A stretch of DNA of 64,000 bases from JANQQJ01 sp046290575 (GTDB lineage: Bacteria > Pseudomonadota > Alphaproteobacteria > SMXS01), in assembly GCA_046290575.1 (NCBI GenBank), contig JBKAGX010000001.1:62001-126000 (forward strand), read 5' to 3'. The notes below the pieces were generated by a model. That model saw only the letters and a program-made list of their open reading frames with translations. It ran no database searches and was not told where the DNA came from. The translations under genes were made by a program, and so were the position numbers. Positions 8,584 through 16,686 of this stretch are shown here, in pieces; position 1 is the stretch's first letter, and each line of letters begins with the position of its first letter.

Positions 8584-9183
8584 ATGCTGCGGAAAACTTG
8601 TGCATCCATGACAGCGGCGGTGTTCGCGCTTTCAATGACCTTGCCTGCCGCGGCGGCTGACTGGCCCAGCATGTATATGCCCCAGGACGATCTGATGGCG
8701 GGTGTGGTGGCAGAGGACGAACTGGTCGGCATGGCCTATCTGCGCATCCCGTTTGGCGGTGCCCCGCACCAACGCGACAATGAGGCCTATTTCGGCATTG
8801 CCATGAGTAAGGCGCTTCCCAAGCGGTTCCAATCTACGCGGCGCGGCAGCAGTGGCCGGATGATGTCGCTGCTGGATCTGCAATTGTCCACAACGGGCAT
8901 CGACGACCTCCGGATCAATGGCCTGAGCGCCCGCGAAACCCAACGGCGCCTCTATCAGCGGAGCGAGGGTGAACCCTCTGCCATCTGGACTTATGGGCTG
9001 ATGGCGCTGGCGCTTGGGTCTGTTGCCGTGCTCGCCACCACAGGCAGCGGCGACGGGTTCAAGTCAAACGATGACGTTCCCCCTGACGAGACTGATGATA
9101 CCGGCGGCGATACGGGCGGCGATACCGGTGGCGACACAGGCGGGGATACCGGTGGAGACACAGGCGGCGACACGGGCGCCTGA
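8584..9183 (+). CDS. Exported protein with C-terminal GGDT repeats, function unknown
   Basis: A 199-residue protein with a signal peptide (MLRKTCASMT to AAA, residues 1-22), a central region with possible beta-strands (AYLRIPFGG, AYFGIAMSKALP), a hydrophobic membrane segment at about residues 132-152, then an acidic tail with six GGDT units (nt 9103-9174). ATG at 8584 is preferred over TTG at 8578 because GGAG lies 6 bases upstream. I do not recognise a family. The membrane segment followed by an acidic Gly/Thr tail would place the repeats on one face of the membrane; calcium binding is possible but speculative. Confidence 0.65.
   Translation: MLRKTCASMTAAVFALSMTLPAAAADWPSMYMPQDDLMAGVVAEDELVGMAYLRIPFGGAPHQRDNEAYFGIAMSKALPKRFQSTRRGSSGRMMSLLDLQLSTTGIDDLRINGLSARETQRRLYQRSEGEPSAIWTYGLMALALGSVAVLATTGSGDGFKSNDDVPPDETDDTGGDTGGDTGGDTGGDTGGDTGGDTGA
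9103..9174 (+). repeat. Six tandem GGDT-coding 12-base units
   Basis: Six consecutive codon quartets encode Gly-Gly-Asp-Thr. The codons vary between units (GGC/GGT/GGG/GGA, GAT/GAC, ACG/ACC/ACA), so the repeat is conserved at protein level rather than being a fresh DNA slippage array. Confidence 0.9.
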
Positions 9184-9189
9184 GCGCAG

Positions 9190-9218
9190 TTGACAAGCCC
9201 GCATGCCATCCATATGTT
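9190..9218 (+). promoter_or_regulatory. Sigma-70-type promoter for rpmJ
   Basis: TTGACA (9190-9195) and TATGTT (9213-9218) are separated by exactly 17 bases. The predicted transcript starts about 35 bases before the rpmJ ATG. It lies just after the stop of the GGDT-repeat gene, giving rpmJ its own promoter. Confidence 0.7.
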
Positions 9219-9259
9219 CCGCGCTTCGAATCATGGCCCCTGGGGCGCGGAGCGGAAAA

Positions 9260-9385
9260 ATGAAGGTTAAGAACTCGTTGAAATCGCTGAAGGCACGGCA
9301 TCGTGACTGCCGGGTCATTCGCCGCAAGGGCCGCGTCTATGTGATTAACAAGACGCAGAAGCGGTTTAAGGCACGTCAGGGCTAA
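9260..9385 (+). CDS. rpmJ: 50S ribosomal protein L36
   Basis: A 41-residue highly basic protein (MKVKNSLKSLKARHRDC...KRFKARQG). It is the zinc-free type of L36 common in alphaproteobacteria, with only one cysteine (C17) instead of the C4 zinc site. The ATG at 9260 follows GCGGA; an upstream in-frame ATG would add an unrelated leader. It is flanked by its own promoter and a terminator. Confidence 0.95.
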   Translation: MKVKNSLKSLKARHRDCRVIRRKGRVYVINKTQKRFKARQG

Positions 9386-9392
9386 CCCTGAC
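9375..9392 (+). other. Hairpin spanning the rpmJ stop codon
   Basis: GTCAGGG-CTAA-CCCTGAC is a perfect 7-bp stem whose loop contains the rpmJ stop codon TAA. It could protect the 3' end or affect termination of translation. Confidence 0.5.
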
Positions 9393-9414
9393 GGCACTGA
9401 GCCGACGGCATGAC

Positions 9415-9443
9415 AGCCGCGCTCCACTCGGGCGCGGCTTTTT
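9415..9443 (+). terminator. Intrinsic terminator after rpmJ
   Basis: AGCCGCGC and GCGCGGCT form an 8-bp GC-rich stem followed by TTTTTC. It ends the rpmJ transcript just before the convergent pyruvate kinase gene. Confidence 0.85.
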
Positions 9444-9451
9444 CTTTGGCC

Positions 9452-10876
9452 TCAATCGGCTTCGTGAACCTGAGCGATCCGCAGAATATTCGTGCGACCC
9501 GGATTACCAAACGGAACGCCCGCGGTGACGACAATATGGTCACCTACCTCAGCGAATCCGTGCGCTTTTGAAAGACGGCGCGCCTTAGCGACCATATCGG
9601 CAAAGTCACGGGCATCCTCGGACGTAATGCATGTCAGGCCCCAGCCCAGCGTCAGGCGGCGCGCAGTTGCGGGACTGGGCGTGACCGCCAGAATCGGGAC
9701 CGTCGGCCGCTCACGCGAGGCGCGCTGTGCCGTCGAGCCAGACGTCGTATAGGTAACAATGGCCCTGGCATTCAGGGTTTCGGCTACCTGACGCGCCGCG
9801 CGCGTGATCGCATCAGCCGTCGTTGGCTGGGGCGGCGTACGAACAGTTTCCAGAAAGTCTCGATATTGCGATTCGGTTTCTACCTTCACGCCGACGCGGT
9901 TCATCATTTGCACTGCTTCAAGCGGGTACTCCCCAACGGCTGACTCTGCCGACAGCATCACGGCATCGGCGCCCTCGAAGACGGCATTGGCCACATCGGA
10001 CACCTCGGCGCGGGTGGGCATGGCTGCATGCACCATTGATTCGAGCATCTGCGTCGCGACGATGACAAACCGCCCCCGCCGCCGCGCTGCATCGATAATC
10101 GTCTTTTGAGCGCCCGGCACATCTTCGACCGGCATCTCAACACCCAGATCACCCCGAGCGACCATAACTGCGTCCGACTGCTCCAGGATTCCGTCCAGAT
10201 CACCCAGCGCCTGCGGCTTTTCGATTTTGGCGACCAAGCCGGCACGGCCATTGATAATCTGCCGCGCCGCGGCCACATCGGCAGCTTTTTGAACGAAAGA
10301 CAGTGCAACCCAATCCACGCCGAGATCGAGGGCAAAGTCGAGATCCGATCGATCTTTTTCCGTCAAGGGCGGCAGGTCGAGGCTGGATTCGGGCAGATTG
10401 ACACCCTTGCGGTCGCTCAGCACGCCACCGGCTTCCACCACTGTTTCGGCAAAGTCCTCGCCCACCGTCTGCACGCGCAGACGTACGCGCCCATCATCCA
10501 TCAACAAGCATTGTCCGGCTTCAAGCGCGTCAAAAATCTCAGGGTGCGGCAGCGAGACCCGCTCGCCGGTTCCCGCCGCCTCATCAAGATCGAGCCGGAA
10601 CGCCTGGCCCTCCTGCAGTTCAACCGCGCCATCCGAAAAGGTGCCGCAGCGAAGTTTCGGCCCCTGTAAATCCGCAAGGATGCCAATGGGCCGGCCGACG
10701 CGCGCCTCTACATCCCTGACGGCATGATAGAGCGCAGCCACGTCCTGTTGCGTGCCGTGGCTCATATTGAGCCGGAACACGTCAGCCCCCGCCTCATACA
10801 GCGTATGGATGGTCTCGGCGCTGCTGCTGGCAGGCCCTAATGTCGCGATGATTCGAATACTGCGCCGGCGTCGCAT
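9452..10876 (-). CDS. pyk: Pyruvate kinase
   Basis: Catalyses phosphoenolpyruvate plus ADP to pyruvate plus ATP, the last step of glycolysis. The 474-residue protein has the N-terminal TLGPASSS and RLNMSHG motifs, the active-site segment LVAKIEKPQAL, the MVARGDLGVEMP metal/phosphate loop and the ATQMLESM signature. The start MRRRRSIRII at 10876 is preferred over upstream in-frame codons, since GGGAG lies about 9 bases before it and the family begins there. It is divergent from the amidohydrolase at 10942. Confidence 0.95.
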   Translation of the reverse strand: MRRRRSIRIIATLGPASSSAETIHTLYEAGADVFRLNMSHGTQQDVAALYHAVRDVEARVGRPIGILADLQGPKLRCGTFSDGAVELQEGQAFRLDLDEAAGTGERVSLPHPEIFDALEAGQCLLMDDGRVRLRVQTVGEDFAETVVEAGGVLSDRKGVNLPESSLDLPPLTEKDRSDLDFALDLGVDWVALSFVQKAADVAAARQIINGRAGLVAKIEKPQALGDLDGILEQSDAVMVARGDLGVEMPVEDVPGAQKTIIDAARRRGRFVIVATQMLESMVHAAMPTRAEVSDVANAVFEGADAVMLSAESAVGEYPLEAVQMMNRVGVKVETESQYRDFLETVRTPPQPTTADAITRAARQVAETLNARAIVTYTTSGSTAQRASRERPTVPILAVTPSPATARRLTLGWGLTCITSEDARDFADMVAKARRLSKAHGFAEVGDHIVVTAGVPFGNPGRTNILRIAQVHEAD

Positions 10877-10906
10877 CAGGGTTGCTCCCAGTTGAACAAA
10901 CCCTCG

Positions 10907-10944
10907 CTTATCACAGTCTGGTTTCGCGTTATAGTGCGCCCATG
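10907..10944 (+). promoter_or_regulatory. Promoter giving a likely leaderless mRNA
   Basis: CTTATC (10907-10912), 17 bases, then TATAGT (10930-10935), followed by GCGCCC and the ATG at 10942. The predicted start of transcription is at or within 1-2 bases of the ATG, and no Shine-Dalgarno sequence exists. The same TAGTGCGCCCATG string occurs before the COQ9 gene at 18578. Confidence 0.6.
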
Positions 10945-11757
10945 CGCGCAGCTCCACAGGCACAAAAGCAACCCGATACCAGATTCCCCCCAATCATGGA
11001 TGGAGCACCCATCACCGTGGCGAATCCGGGCGGCACATCACCTATACTGTTGATGTGCGACCATGCGTCGAACGCCTTGCCGGAAGACTATTGGCGGCTC
11101 GGACTGCCCGAGCACGTGTTTGACGAACACATTGCCTATGACATCGGCGCGCGCGATGTAACACTTCGCTTATCCGACCGGCTTGATGCGACGGCCGTAC
11201 TCACCAATTTTTCCCGGCTGCTGATCGACCCGAACCGGGAGCCGGACCATGAAGGCCTTGTCCCGACCTACAGCGATGGTATCGAAATCCCCGGCAATCG
11301 GGACCTCGATGGTGCCGAGATCGAACGACGGTTGCACCTGTTTCATCAGCCTTTCCACGATGCCCTTGCACAGCAGATTATCGCCATGGGCGCACGCGGC
11401 ATCGTGCCCGCCTCCATCGGCATCCATAGCTTCACACCCATCATGCAGGGAGCGGGACGGCCCTGGCAGGTCGGCATATTGTGGAATCGCGATCCGCGCA
11501 TTCCAGAACCGCTGATCGATTGGCTGCGCCGCGACCCGCAGCTTACCGTAGGGGACAACCAACCCTATTCAGGGCGCTTGCTGGGCCATACGATGAATGA
11601 ACATGGCGGCAAACATGGGCTTGCCAATGCCGTGATTGAGATTCGCCAGGATCTGATCGACACGCCCGACAAAGCCCATGCCTGGGCCGACAGAATCGCC
11701 GACGCGCTGACCGCGATTTCCAGCGACGCCAGCATCTTCACAATCCGGCACTATTAA
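10942..11757 (+). CDS. N-formylglutamate amidohydrolase family protein
   Basis: A 271-residue member of the HutG2/FGase family, which hydrolyses N-formylglutamate to glutamate and formate. Family motifs include LLMCDHASNALP near the N-terminus, LTNFSRLLIDPNRE and IGIHSFTP. No histidine-degradation gene is nearby, so the true substrate may be another N-acyl amino acid. It is 2 bases upstream of a YbdK-type carboxylate-amine ligase, a pairing that suggests a joint role in gamma-glutamyl or N-acyl metabolism (inference). ATG 10942 is preferred because the -10 box lies immediately before it. Confidence 0.8.
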   Translation: MRAAPQAQKQPDTRFPPIMDGAPITVANPGGTSPILLMCDHASNALPEDYWRLGLPEHVFDEHIAYDIGARDVTLRLSDRLDATAVLTNFSRLLIDPNREPDHEGLVPTYSDGIEIPGNRDLDGAEIERRLHLFHQPFHDALAQQIIAMGARGIVPASIGIHSFTPIMQGAGRPWQVGILWNRDPRIPEPLIDWLRRDPQLTVGDNQPYSGRLLGHTMNEHGGKHGLANAVIEIRQDLIDTPDKAHAWADRIADALTAISSDASIFTIRHY

Positions 11758-11759
11758 GC

Positions 11760-12920
11760 ATGTCCGTCCCTCCCGAACCAACCCTCACACTGGGAATCGA
11801 AGAGGAATATCTGCTCGTCGATCAACAGACCCGCGACCTGGTGCGCGAACAGCCCGCCGGGCTAATGGACGCCTGCACGAAAGAACTGGGCGACCGCGTC
11901 ACCGTCGAGCTGCTGCAATCCCAGATCGAGGTCGGTACAGACGTGTGTACCAGTGTCGGCGAGGCCCGCGCAGAGCTGGAAAACATGCGCCGCTGTATCG
12001 CCGATGTCGCAGACCAATTCGGACTCGCCCCCATTGCAGCATCGACGCACCCGTTCGCAAAATGGTCGGATCAAGTGCATACGCACAAAGACCGTTATCA
12101 CGATTTGATCCGCGATCTAGGCGCAACGGCGCAGCGCATGGTGATCTGTGGCATGCATGTCCATGCCGGAATCGAGGACCAAGACCTCCGGATCGACCTG
12201 ATGAATCAGGTGAGCTATTTCCTGCCCCATCTGCTGGCCCTGTCGACCTCGTCACCGTTCTGGCAGGGTACCGACATGGAGCTGATGTCCTACCGGACAG
12301 TAATTTTCAGTTCGCTGCCGCGCACCGGCCTGCCCGAGCGGTTCGGGTCCTGGTCGGAATATCAACGGTTTGTAGGACAGTTGATCAGCGCCGGTGTCAT
12401 CGACGAACCGACCAAGATCTGGTGGGATGTCCGCCCCAGCGGCCGGTTCCCGACACTGGAGATGCGCGCCGCTGACATGTGCACCCGCATCGAGGACACA
12501 GCTTCCGTGGCCGCCATGTATCAATGTCTGCTGCGATACCTTTACCGGCTGCGCCGCGACAACCAGATCTGGCGGCGGTACCCGCTGCCCTTGATCGACG
12601 AGAACCGGTGGCGCGCCATGCGCTATGGCGCAGACGGCAGCCTGATCGACTTTGGCAAGGGTGAAACGGTAGCCTTCGCGCACCTGGTCGACGAAATGAT
12701 CTATGAGCTGAGAGAGGACGCCGACGCGCTGGACTGCCGGGCAGAGCTGGAACACGCGCGCGAAATCGTCCGGCGCGGCACCGGCGCCCAGCGGCAACTG
12801 CACGTCCATAGCGCTGCGATCGCGGCGGGGGCAGATGAGGAAGAGGCGCTGCGCGATGTTGTCGATGATCTGATCATTCAAACACTGGATTTCGAGGACA
12901 GCACACACACGTCCGCTTGA
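11760..12920 (+). CDS. YbdK-type carboxylate-amine ligase
   Basis: A 386-residue protein of the GCS2 family related to glutamate-cysteine ligase. The ATP/glutamate motif LGIEEEYLLVD is at residues 11-21, followed by ASTHPFAKW, the GMHVHAGIED metal/substrate loop and the RPSGRFPTLEMRAADM segment. Members show weak gamma-glutamylcysteine ligase activity, and the natural substrate is often unknown. It follows the amidohydrolase by 2 bases and is clearly co-transcribed with it. Confidence 0.88.
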   Translation: MSVPPEPTLTLGIEEEYLLVDQQTRDLVREQPAGLMDACTKELGDRVTVELLQSQIEVGTDVCTSVGEARAELENMRRCIADVADQFGLAPIAASTHPFAKWSDQVHTHKDRYHDLIRDLGATAQRMVICGMHVHAGIEDQDLRIDLMNQVSYFLPHLLALSTSSPFWQGTDMELMSYRTVIFSSLPRTGLPERFGSWSEYQRFVGQLISAGVIDEPTKIWWDVRPSGRFPTLEMRAADMCTRIEDTASVAAMYQCLLRYLYRLRRDNQIWRRYPLPLIDENRWRAMRYGADGSLIDFGKGETVAFAHLVDEMIYELREDADALDCRAELEHAREIVRRGTGAQRQLHVHSAAIAAGADEEEALRDVVDDLIIQTLDFEDSTHTSA

Positions 12921-12985
12921 ATTCCAGGATAGGCCCGATATGGTCTGCGGCCGATTCTGACCAACCCATCTGAAAAGGAGCACCC

Positions 12986-13228
12986 ATGCCCGAAACCGCA
13001 GGCATCGCGGCCGGACAACTAAAGTCTTTCATCGAGCGAATCGAACGGCTGGAAGAAGAGAAAAAAGCTCTCGCTGACGATATTCGCGAGGTCTATGCCG
13101 AAGCCAAAGGCACCGGCTTTGACGCCAAGGTCATGCGTCAGGTCGTCCGCGCCCGGAAGATGGAAACCGCGGAGCGGCAGGAGCTGGAAGCGCTGTTCGA
13201 CCTCTATATGAGCGCCATCAATGGCTGA
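12986..13228 (+). CDS. gapR: GapR-type nucleoid-associated protein (DUF2312)
   Basis: An 80-residue, mostly helical DUF2312 protein: a coiled-coil N-terminus (LKSFIERIERLEEEKKALADD, about residues 12-32), then VYAEAKGTGFDAKVMRQVVRARK. In Caulobacter GapR binds overtwisted AT-rich DNA ahead of replication and transcription and supports topoisomerase action. AAAGGAG lies 6 bases before ATG. Its last 8 bases overlap the peptidase gene. Confidence 0.9.
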   Translation: MPETAGIAAGQLKSFIERIERLEEEKKALADDIREVYAEAKGTGFDAKVMRQVVRARKMETAERQELEALFDLYMSAING

Positions 13229-14990
13229 TAACGCCGAAGCCCTGCCGGAGTGGGACCTTTCCGCCCTCTATCCGGCGCCGGATTCAGATCTGCTGAATCA
13301 GGATTTGGCCGACCTGAAGGAAGCCGCCCAGGCCTTTCAGAACGATTTTCGCGGCAAGGTCACGGAATGCGACGCTGACAGCTTGACCCGGGCGATCGCG
13401 CGCTATGAGTCGCTGCAGGATCTGTCTGGCAGGATCGGCAGCTATGCGGGGCTATACCGTGCAACCCGGGTGACCGACCCGGAAACGGCGCGATTCTATC
13501 AATCGATTCAGCAGGCGCTGACCGATATCGGGGCGCTGATGCTGTTTTTTGCGCTCGAGCTGAACAGGATCGAAGACGGACAGCTTGCAGACATGCTCAG
13601 CGATCCGTCGCTGGCGCATTATGCGCCCTGGATCAACGAGGTTAGGCAGTTCCGCGACCATCAGCTTTCCGACGAAGCTGAAGAACTTTTGCACGACTTT
13701 TCCATCACGGGACGGTCTGCCTGGACCCGGCTGTTCGATGAGACCATCGCTGGGCTGCGCTTTACCGTCGAGGGCGAGGAACTGACCGAACCGGAATGCC
13801 TGAACCTGCTGAGCCACCCGGACCCGGATATGCGGCGCAAGGCCGCCGAAGCGCTGACCGAGGTGTTCGAGCGCAATGCAGGACTGTTCGCGCTGATCAC
13901 CAACACATTGGCCAAGGACAAAGAGGTCGAGGACCGGTGGCGGAAGTTTGACGGGCCACAGGCATCCCGCCATCTGGCCAACCAGGTCGAACCTGAAGTC
14001 GTGGACGCGCTGGTGTCAGCCGCTCGGGACGCCTATCCACGCCTGTCCCACCGCTATTACGTGCTGAAGGCGAAATGGATGGGTGTGGAAACCATGCCGT
14101 TCTGGGACCGCAATGCGCCCCTGCCCGAACACGACGACACGAAAATCGCCTGGCCACAGGCACAGTCCACCGTTATCGAGGCCTATCGGGCGTTTTCGCC
14201 GACCCTGGCCGATATCGGTGGCCGGTTCTTCGATGAGAACTGGATTCATGCGCCTGTCCAGCCAGGCAAGGAAGGCGGGGCTTTTGCCCACCCCACCGTT
14301 CCGTCGGCACACCCCTACATTCTGCTGAATTACCAAGGCAAAACCCGTGACGTGATGACCCTGGCCCACGAACTGGGTCACGGTGTACATCAGGTGTTGG
14401 CCGCACCGCAGGGGGCCTTAATGGCGGGCACGCCGCTAACCCTGGCCGAAACGGCCAGCGTATTCGGCGAGATGCTGACCTTTCAATCCATGCTGGCGCA
14501 GACCGACGACCCGGTACGCCGCAAGGTCATGCTGGCCGGCAAGGTCGAGGACATGATTAACACGGTGGTCCGCCAGATCGCGTTTCATACGTTCGAGGAG
14601 CGCGTGCATACCGAACGCCGCGAGGGTGAGCTGACACCGGACCGGCTGGGCGACATCTGGATGGACGTACAGCGGGAAAGCCTGGGCCCGGCAATTGAAC
14701 TCACCGATGCTTACAGGACCTACTGGTCCTATATCCCGCATTTCATCCATGTGCCCTTCTATGTCTACGCCTATGCGTTCGGCGATTGTCTGGTGAACTC
14801 GCTTTATGCTGCCTATCAGGCGGCCCCGGACGGATTCGAAGAGAAATATCTCGACATGCTGCGCGCCGGCGGCACCAAACGGCACCAGCAAATGCTGGCG
14901 CCCTTCGGGCTGGATGCGTCTGACCCGGGCTTCTGGCAGCAGGGCTTGAGCGTCATCGAAAGCATGATCGACGAGTTGGAAAATCTCTGA
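13221..14990 (+). CDS. M3-family oligoendopeptidase
   Basis: A 589-residue zinc metallopeptidase of the PepF/oligoendopeptidase F clade. The zinc motif HELGH is in LAHELGHGVHQ, with the third ligand expected in LAETASVFGE about 25 residues later. Such enzymes degrade short cytosolic peptides. It begins 8 bases before the gapR stop, so gapR and the peptidase are translationally coupled. Confidence 0.92.
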   Translation: MADNAEALPEWDLSALYPAPDSDLLNQDLADLKEAAQAFQNDFRGKVTECDADSLTRAIARYESLQDLSGRIGSYAGLYRATRVTDPETARFYQSIQQALTDIGALMLFFALELNRIEDGQLADMLSDPSLAHYAPWINEVRQFRDHQLSDEAEELLHDFSITGRSAWTRLFDETIAGLRFTVEGEELTEPECLNLLSHPDPDMRRKAAEALTEVFERNAGLFALITNTLAKDKEVEDRWRKFDGPQASRHLANQVEPEVVDALVSAARDAYPRLSHRYYVLKAKWMGVETMPFWDRNAPLPEHDDTKIAWPQAQSTVIEAYRAFSPTLADIGGRFFDENWIHAPVQPGKEGGAFAHPTVPSAHPYILLNYQGKTRDVMTLAHELGHGVHQVLAAPQGALMAGTPLTLAETASVFGEMLTFQSMLAQTDDPVRRKVMLAGKVEDMINTVVRQIAFHTFEERVHTERREGELTPDRLGDIWMDVQRESLGPAIELTDAYRTYWSYIPHFIHVPFYVYAYAFGDCLVNSLYAAYQAAPDGFEEKYLDMLRAGGTKRHQQMLAPFGLDASDPGFWQQGLSVIESMIDELENL

Positions 14991-15068
14991 AATTCAATTT
15001 TCCCGTTTTCCGCCTGATCCAATCACGCGTGACTGTCCGTATATCGATTAGCTAGCGCACTAAGAAAA

Positions 15069-15083
15069 TGCTGCACTGCAGCA
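15069..15083 (+). promoter_or_regulatory. Palindrome immediately upstream of the pnt promoter
   Basis: TGCTGCA-C-TGCAGCA is a perfect 7-bp dyad ending 4 bases before the -35 box of the transhydrogenase operon. The position suits an activator or repressor site; no cognate regulator is identified. Confidence 0.4.
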
Positions 15084-15087
15084 AAGC

Positions 15088-15116
15088 CTTGCAGAAGGCA
15101 AACTCTCTGTTATAGT
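15088..15116 (+). promoter_or_regulatory. Sigma-70-type promoter of the pnt operon
   Basis: CTTGCA (15088-15093), 17 bases, TATAGT (15111-15116): a close match to the alphaproteobacterial housekeeping promoter. The leader would be about 45 nt and contains a GGGGGAG ribosome site 7 bases before the pntA ATG. Confidence 0.7.
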
Positions 15117-15166
15117 GCGCCGCCCGATAAAGGGTCTAAAAATAAGAAGCAGCGGGGGAGTCTCCA

Positions 15167-16366
15167 ATGAAGATCGCTGTACCGAAGGAACGGCGCGCCC
15201 ACGAACGGCGTGTCGCTGCCTCACCGGACACCGTTAAGAAACTCACCGGTATGGGATTCGACGTCGTTGTCGAAACCGGCGCGGGCGAAGCCGCGGCCAT
15301 GCCAGACAGTCTTTTCTCCGATGCTGGCGCCACCATTGCGCCGGACGCAGCTTCGACCTACGCAGATGCTGATCTTGTCTTCAAGATCCAGCGGCCCCTG
15401 CGTGCCGGAGAAGGCGAAATTGACGAGCTGGCGCTGATTAAATCAGGCACCTGCCTTATCGCCGCGCTTGCACCCTATTCGGACGGGGAAGGCATCAAAG
15501 CCTATGCGGAGAAAGGCATCAACGCCTTTTCGCTTGAGCTGATGCCGCGTATCACCCGCGCCCAGTCCATGGATATCCTGAGTTCGCAGAACAATCTGGC
15601 AGGCTACAAAGCCGTGGTGGAAAGCGCCGCGCGCTTCAATCGCGCCATGCCGATGATGATGACCGCTGCCGGTACGATTGCTCCCGCCAAAGTCATGGTG
15701 TTCGGCGCTGGTGTCTCCGGCCTGCAGGCAATCGCCACTGCCAAGCGTATGGGCGCTGTCGTAATGGCCACCGATGTTCGACCCGCCACCAAGGAGCAGG
15801 TCGAATCGCTGGGCGGCAAATTCGTCATGGTCGAGGACGAGGAATCGGCCGAGGCCGAAACCGCTGCCGGTTACGCCAAGGAAATGAGCGATGAGTATAA
15901 GGCCAAGCAGGCCCAGCTGATCGCCGATACCGTCGCCAAGCAGGACATTGCGATTACCACCGCGCTGATCCCGGGCCGGCCCGCGCCGATCCTGATCACC
16001 GAGGATATGGTGAAATCGATGAAGCCGGGCTCTGTCATTTATGATCTGGCGGCTGAAACCGGCGGCAACTGTGAACTGACGGAACCGGGCGAAATCGTCG
16101 TCAAGCACGACGTCACCATCATTGGCCATCTGAACGTACCCAGCCGGGTGCCGGTCGATGCGTCCAACCTGTTTGCCAAGAACATGGTCAACTTCCTGTC
16201 GCCGCATGTCGATGAGGAAAACGGCACCGTCAATTTCGACTGGGAAGACGAGACGGTGGCCGGGATCCTGCTGACGCGGGATGGCAAGATTGTCCACCCG
16301 CAGTTCGGCGGGCCGCAACCCGAACCCGAGCCCGCAGAAGCGGCACCTGAAAGCGAGGGAGAGTAA
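15167..16366 (+). CDS. pntA: NAD(P) transhydrogenase subunit alpha part 1 (PntAA)
   Basis: The 399-residue NAD(H)-binding domain I of proton-translocating transhydrogenase, which reduces NADP+ with NADH using the proton gradient. The AlaDH/PNT fold shows LMPRITRAQSMDILSSQN and the Rossmann motif GAGVSGLQAIATAKRMGA. The mobile loop and the end segment HLNVPSRVPVDAS are present. It stops before the membrane helices, so the alpha subunit is split as in Rhodospirillum rubrum. The acidic Pro/Glu tail is unusual but harmless. pntAB follows after 2 bases. Confidence 0.96.
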   Translation: MKIAVPKERRAHERRVAASPDTVKKLTGMGFDVVVETGAGEAAAMPDSLFSDAGATIAPDAASTYADADLVFKIQRPLRAGEGEIDELALIKSGTCLIAALAPYSDGEGIKAYAEKGINAFSLELMPRITRAQSMDILSSQNNLAGYKAVVESAARFNRAMPMMMTAAGTIAPAKVMVFGAGVSGLQAIATAKRMGAVVMATDVRPATKEQVESLGGKFVMVEDEESAEAETAAGYAKEMSDEYKAKQAQLIADTVAKQDIAITTALIPGRPAPILITEDMVKSMKPGSVIYDLAAETGGNCELTEPGEIVVKHDVTIIGHLNVPSRVPVDASNLFAKNMVNFLSPHVDEENGTVNFDWEDETVAGILLTRDGKIVHPQFGGPQPEPEPAEAAPESEGE

Positions 16367-16368
16367 TC

Positions 16369-16674
16369 ATGGAAGCTGTCGATCCTTTTGTATTTCAACT
16401 CGCGATCTTCGTGCTCGCCATCTTCGTTGGCTATTACGTGGTCTGGAGCGTCACCCCGGCTTTGCACACGCCGCTGATGTCGGTGACCAACGCGGTATCT
16501 TCCGTGATTGTTGTGGGTGCATTGATTGCTGTTGGTGTCGAGCTGGTCACGGACAATGCGTGGACGGCCAAGATACTGGGCTTTGTCGCGCTCACACTCG
16601 CGTCGGTGAACATCTTCGGGGGCTTTCTCGTCACCCAGCGGATGCTCGCCATGTACAAGAAAAAAGAAAAGTAA
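16369..16674 (+). CDS. NAD(P) transhydrogenase subunit alpha part 2 (PntAB)
   Basis: A 101-residue membrane protein with about three hydrophobic helices forming part of the proton channel (domain II). The VWSVTPALHTPLMSVTNA motif is diagnostic. It lies 2 bases after pntA and 12 bases before pntB. Together the three genes make the split-alpha transhydrogenase supplying NADPH at the inner membrane. Confidence 0.96.
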   Translation: MEAVDPFVFQLAIFVLAIFVGYYVVWSVTPALHTPLMSVTNAVSSVIVVGALIAVGVELVTDNAWTAKILGFVALTLASVNIFGGFLVTQRMLAMYKKKEK

Positions 16675-16686
16675 GGGAGCCGGGAC

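Noticed and set aside
9103..9174. GGDT region as a pure DNA microsatellite
   Set aside because: Codons differ between units, so it is not a recent slippage product.
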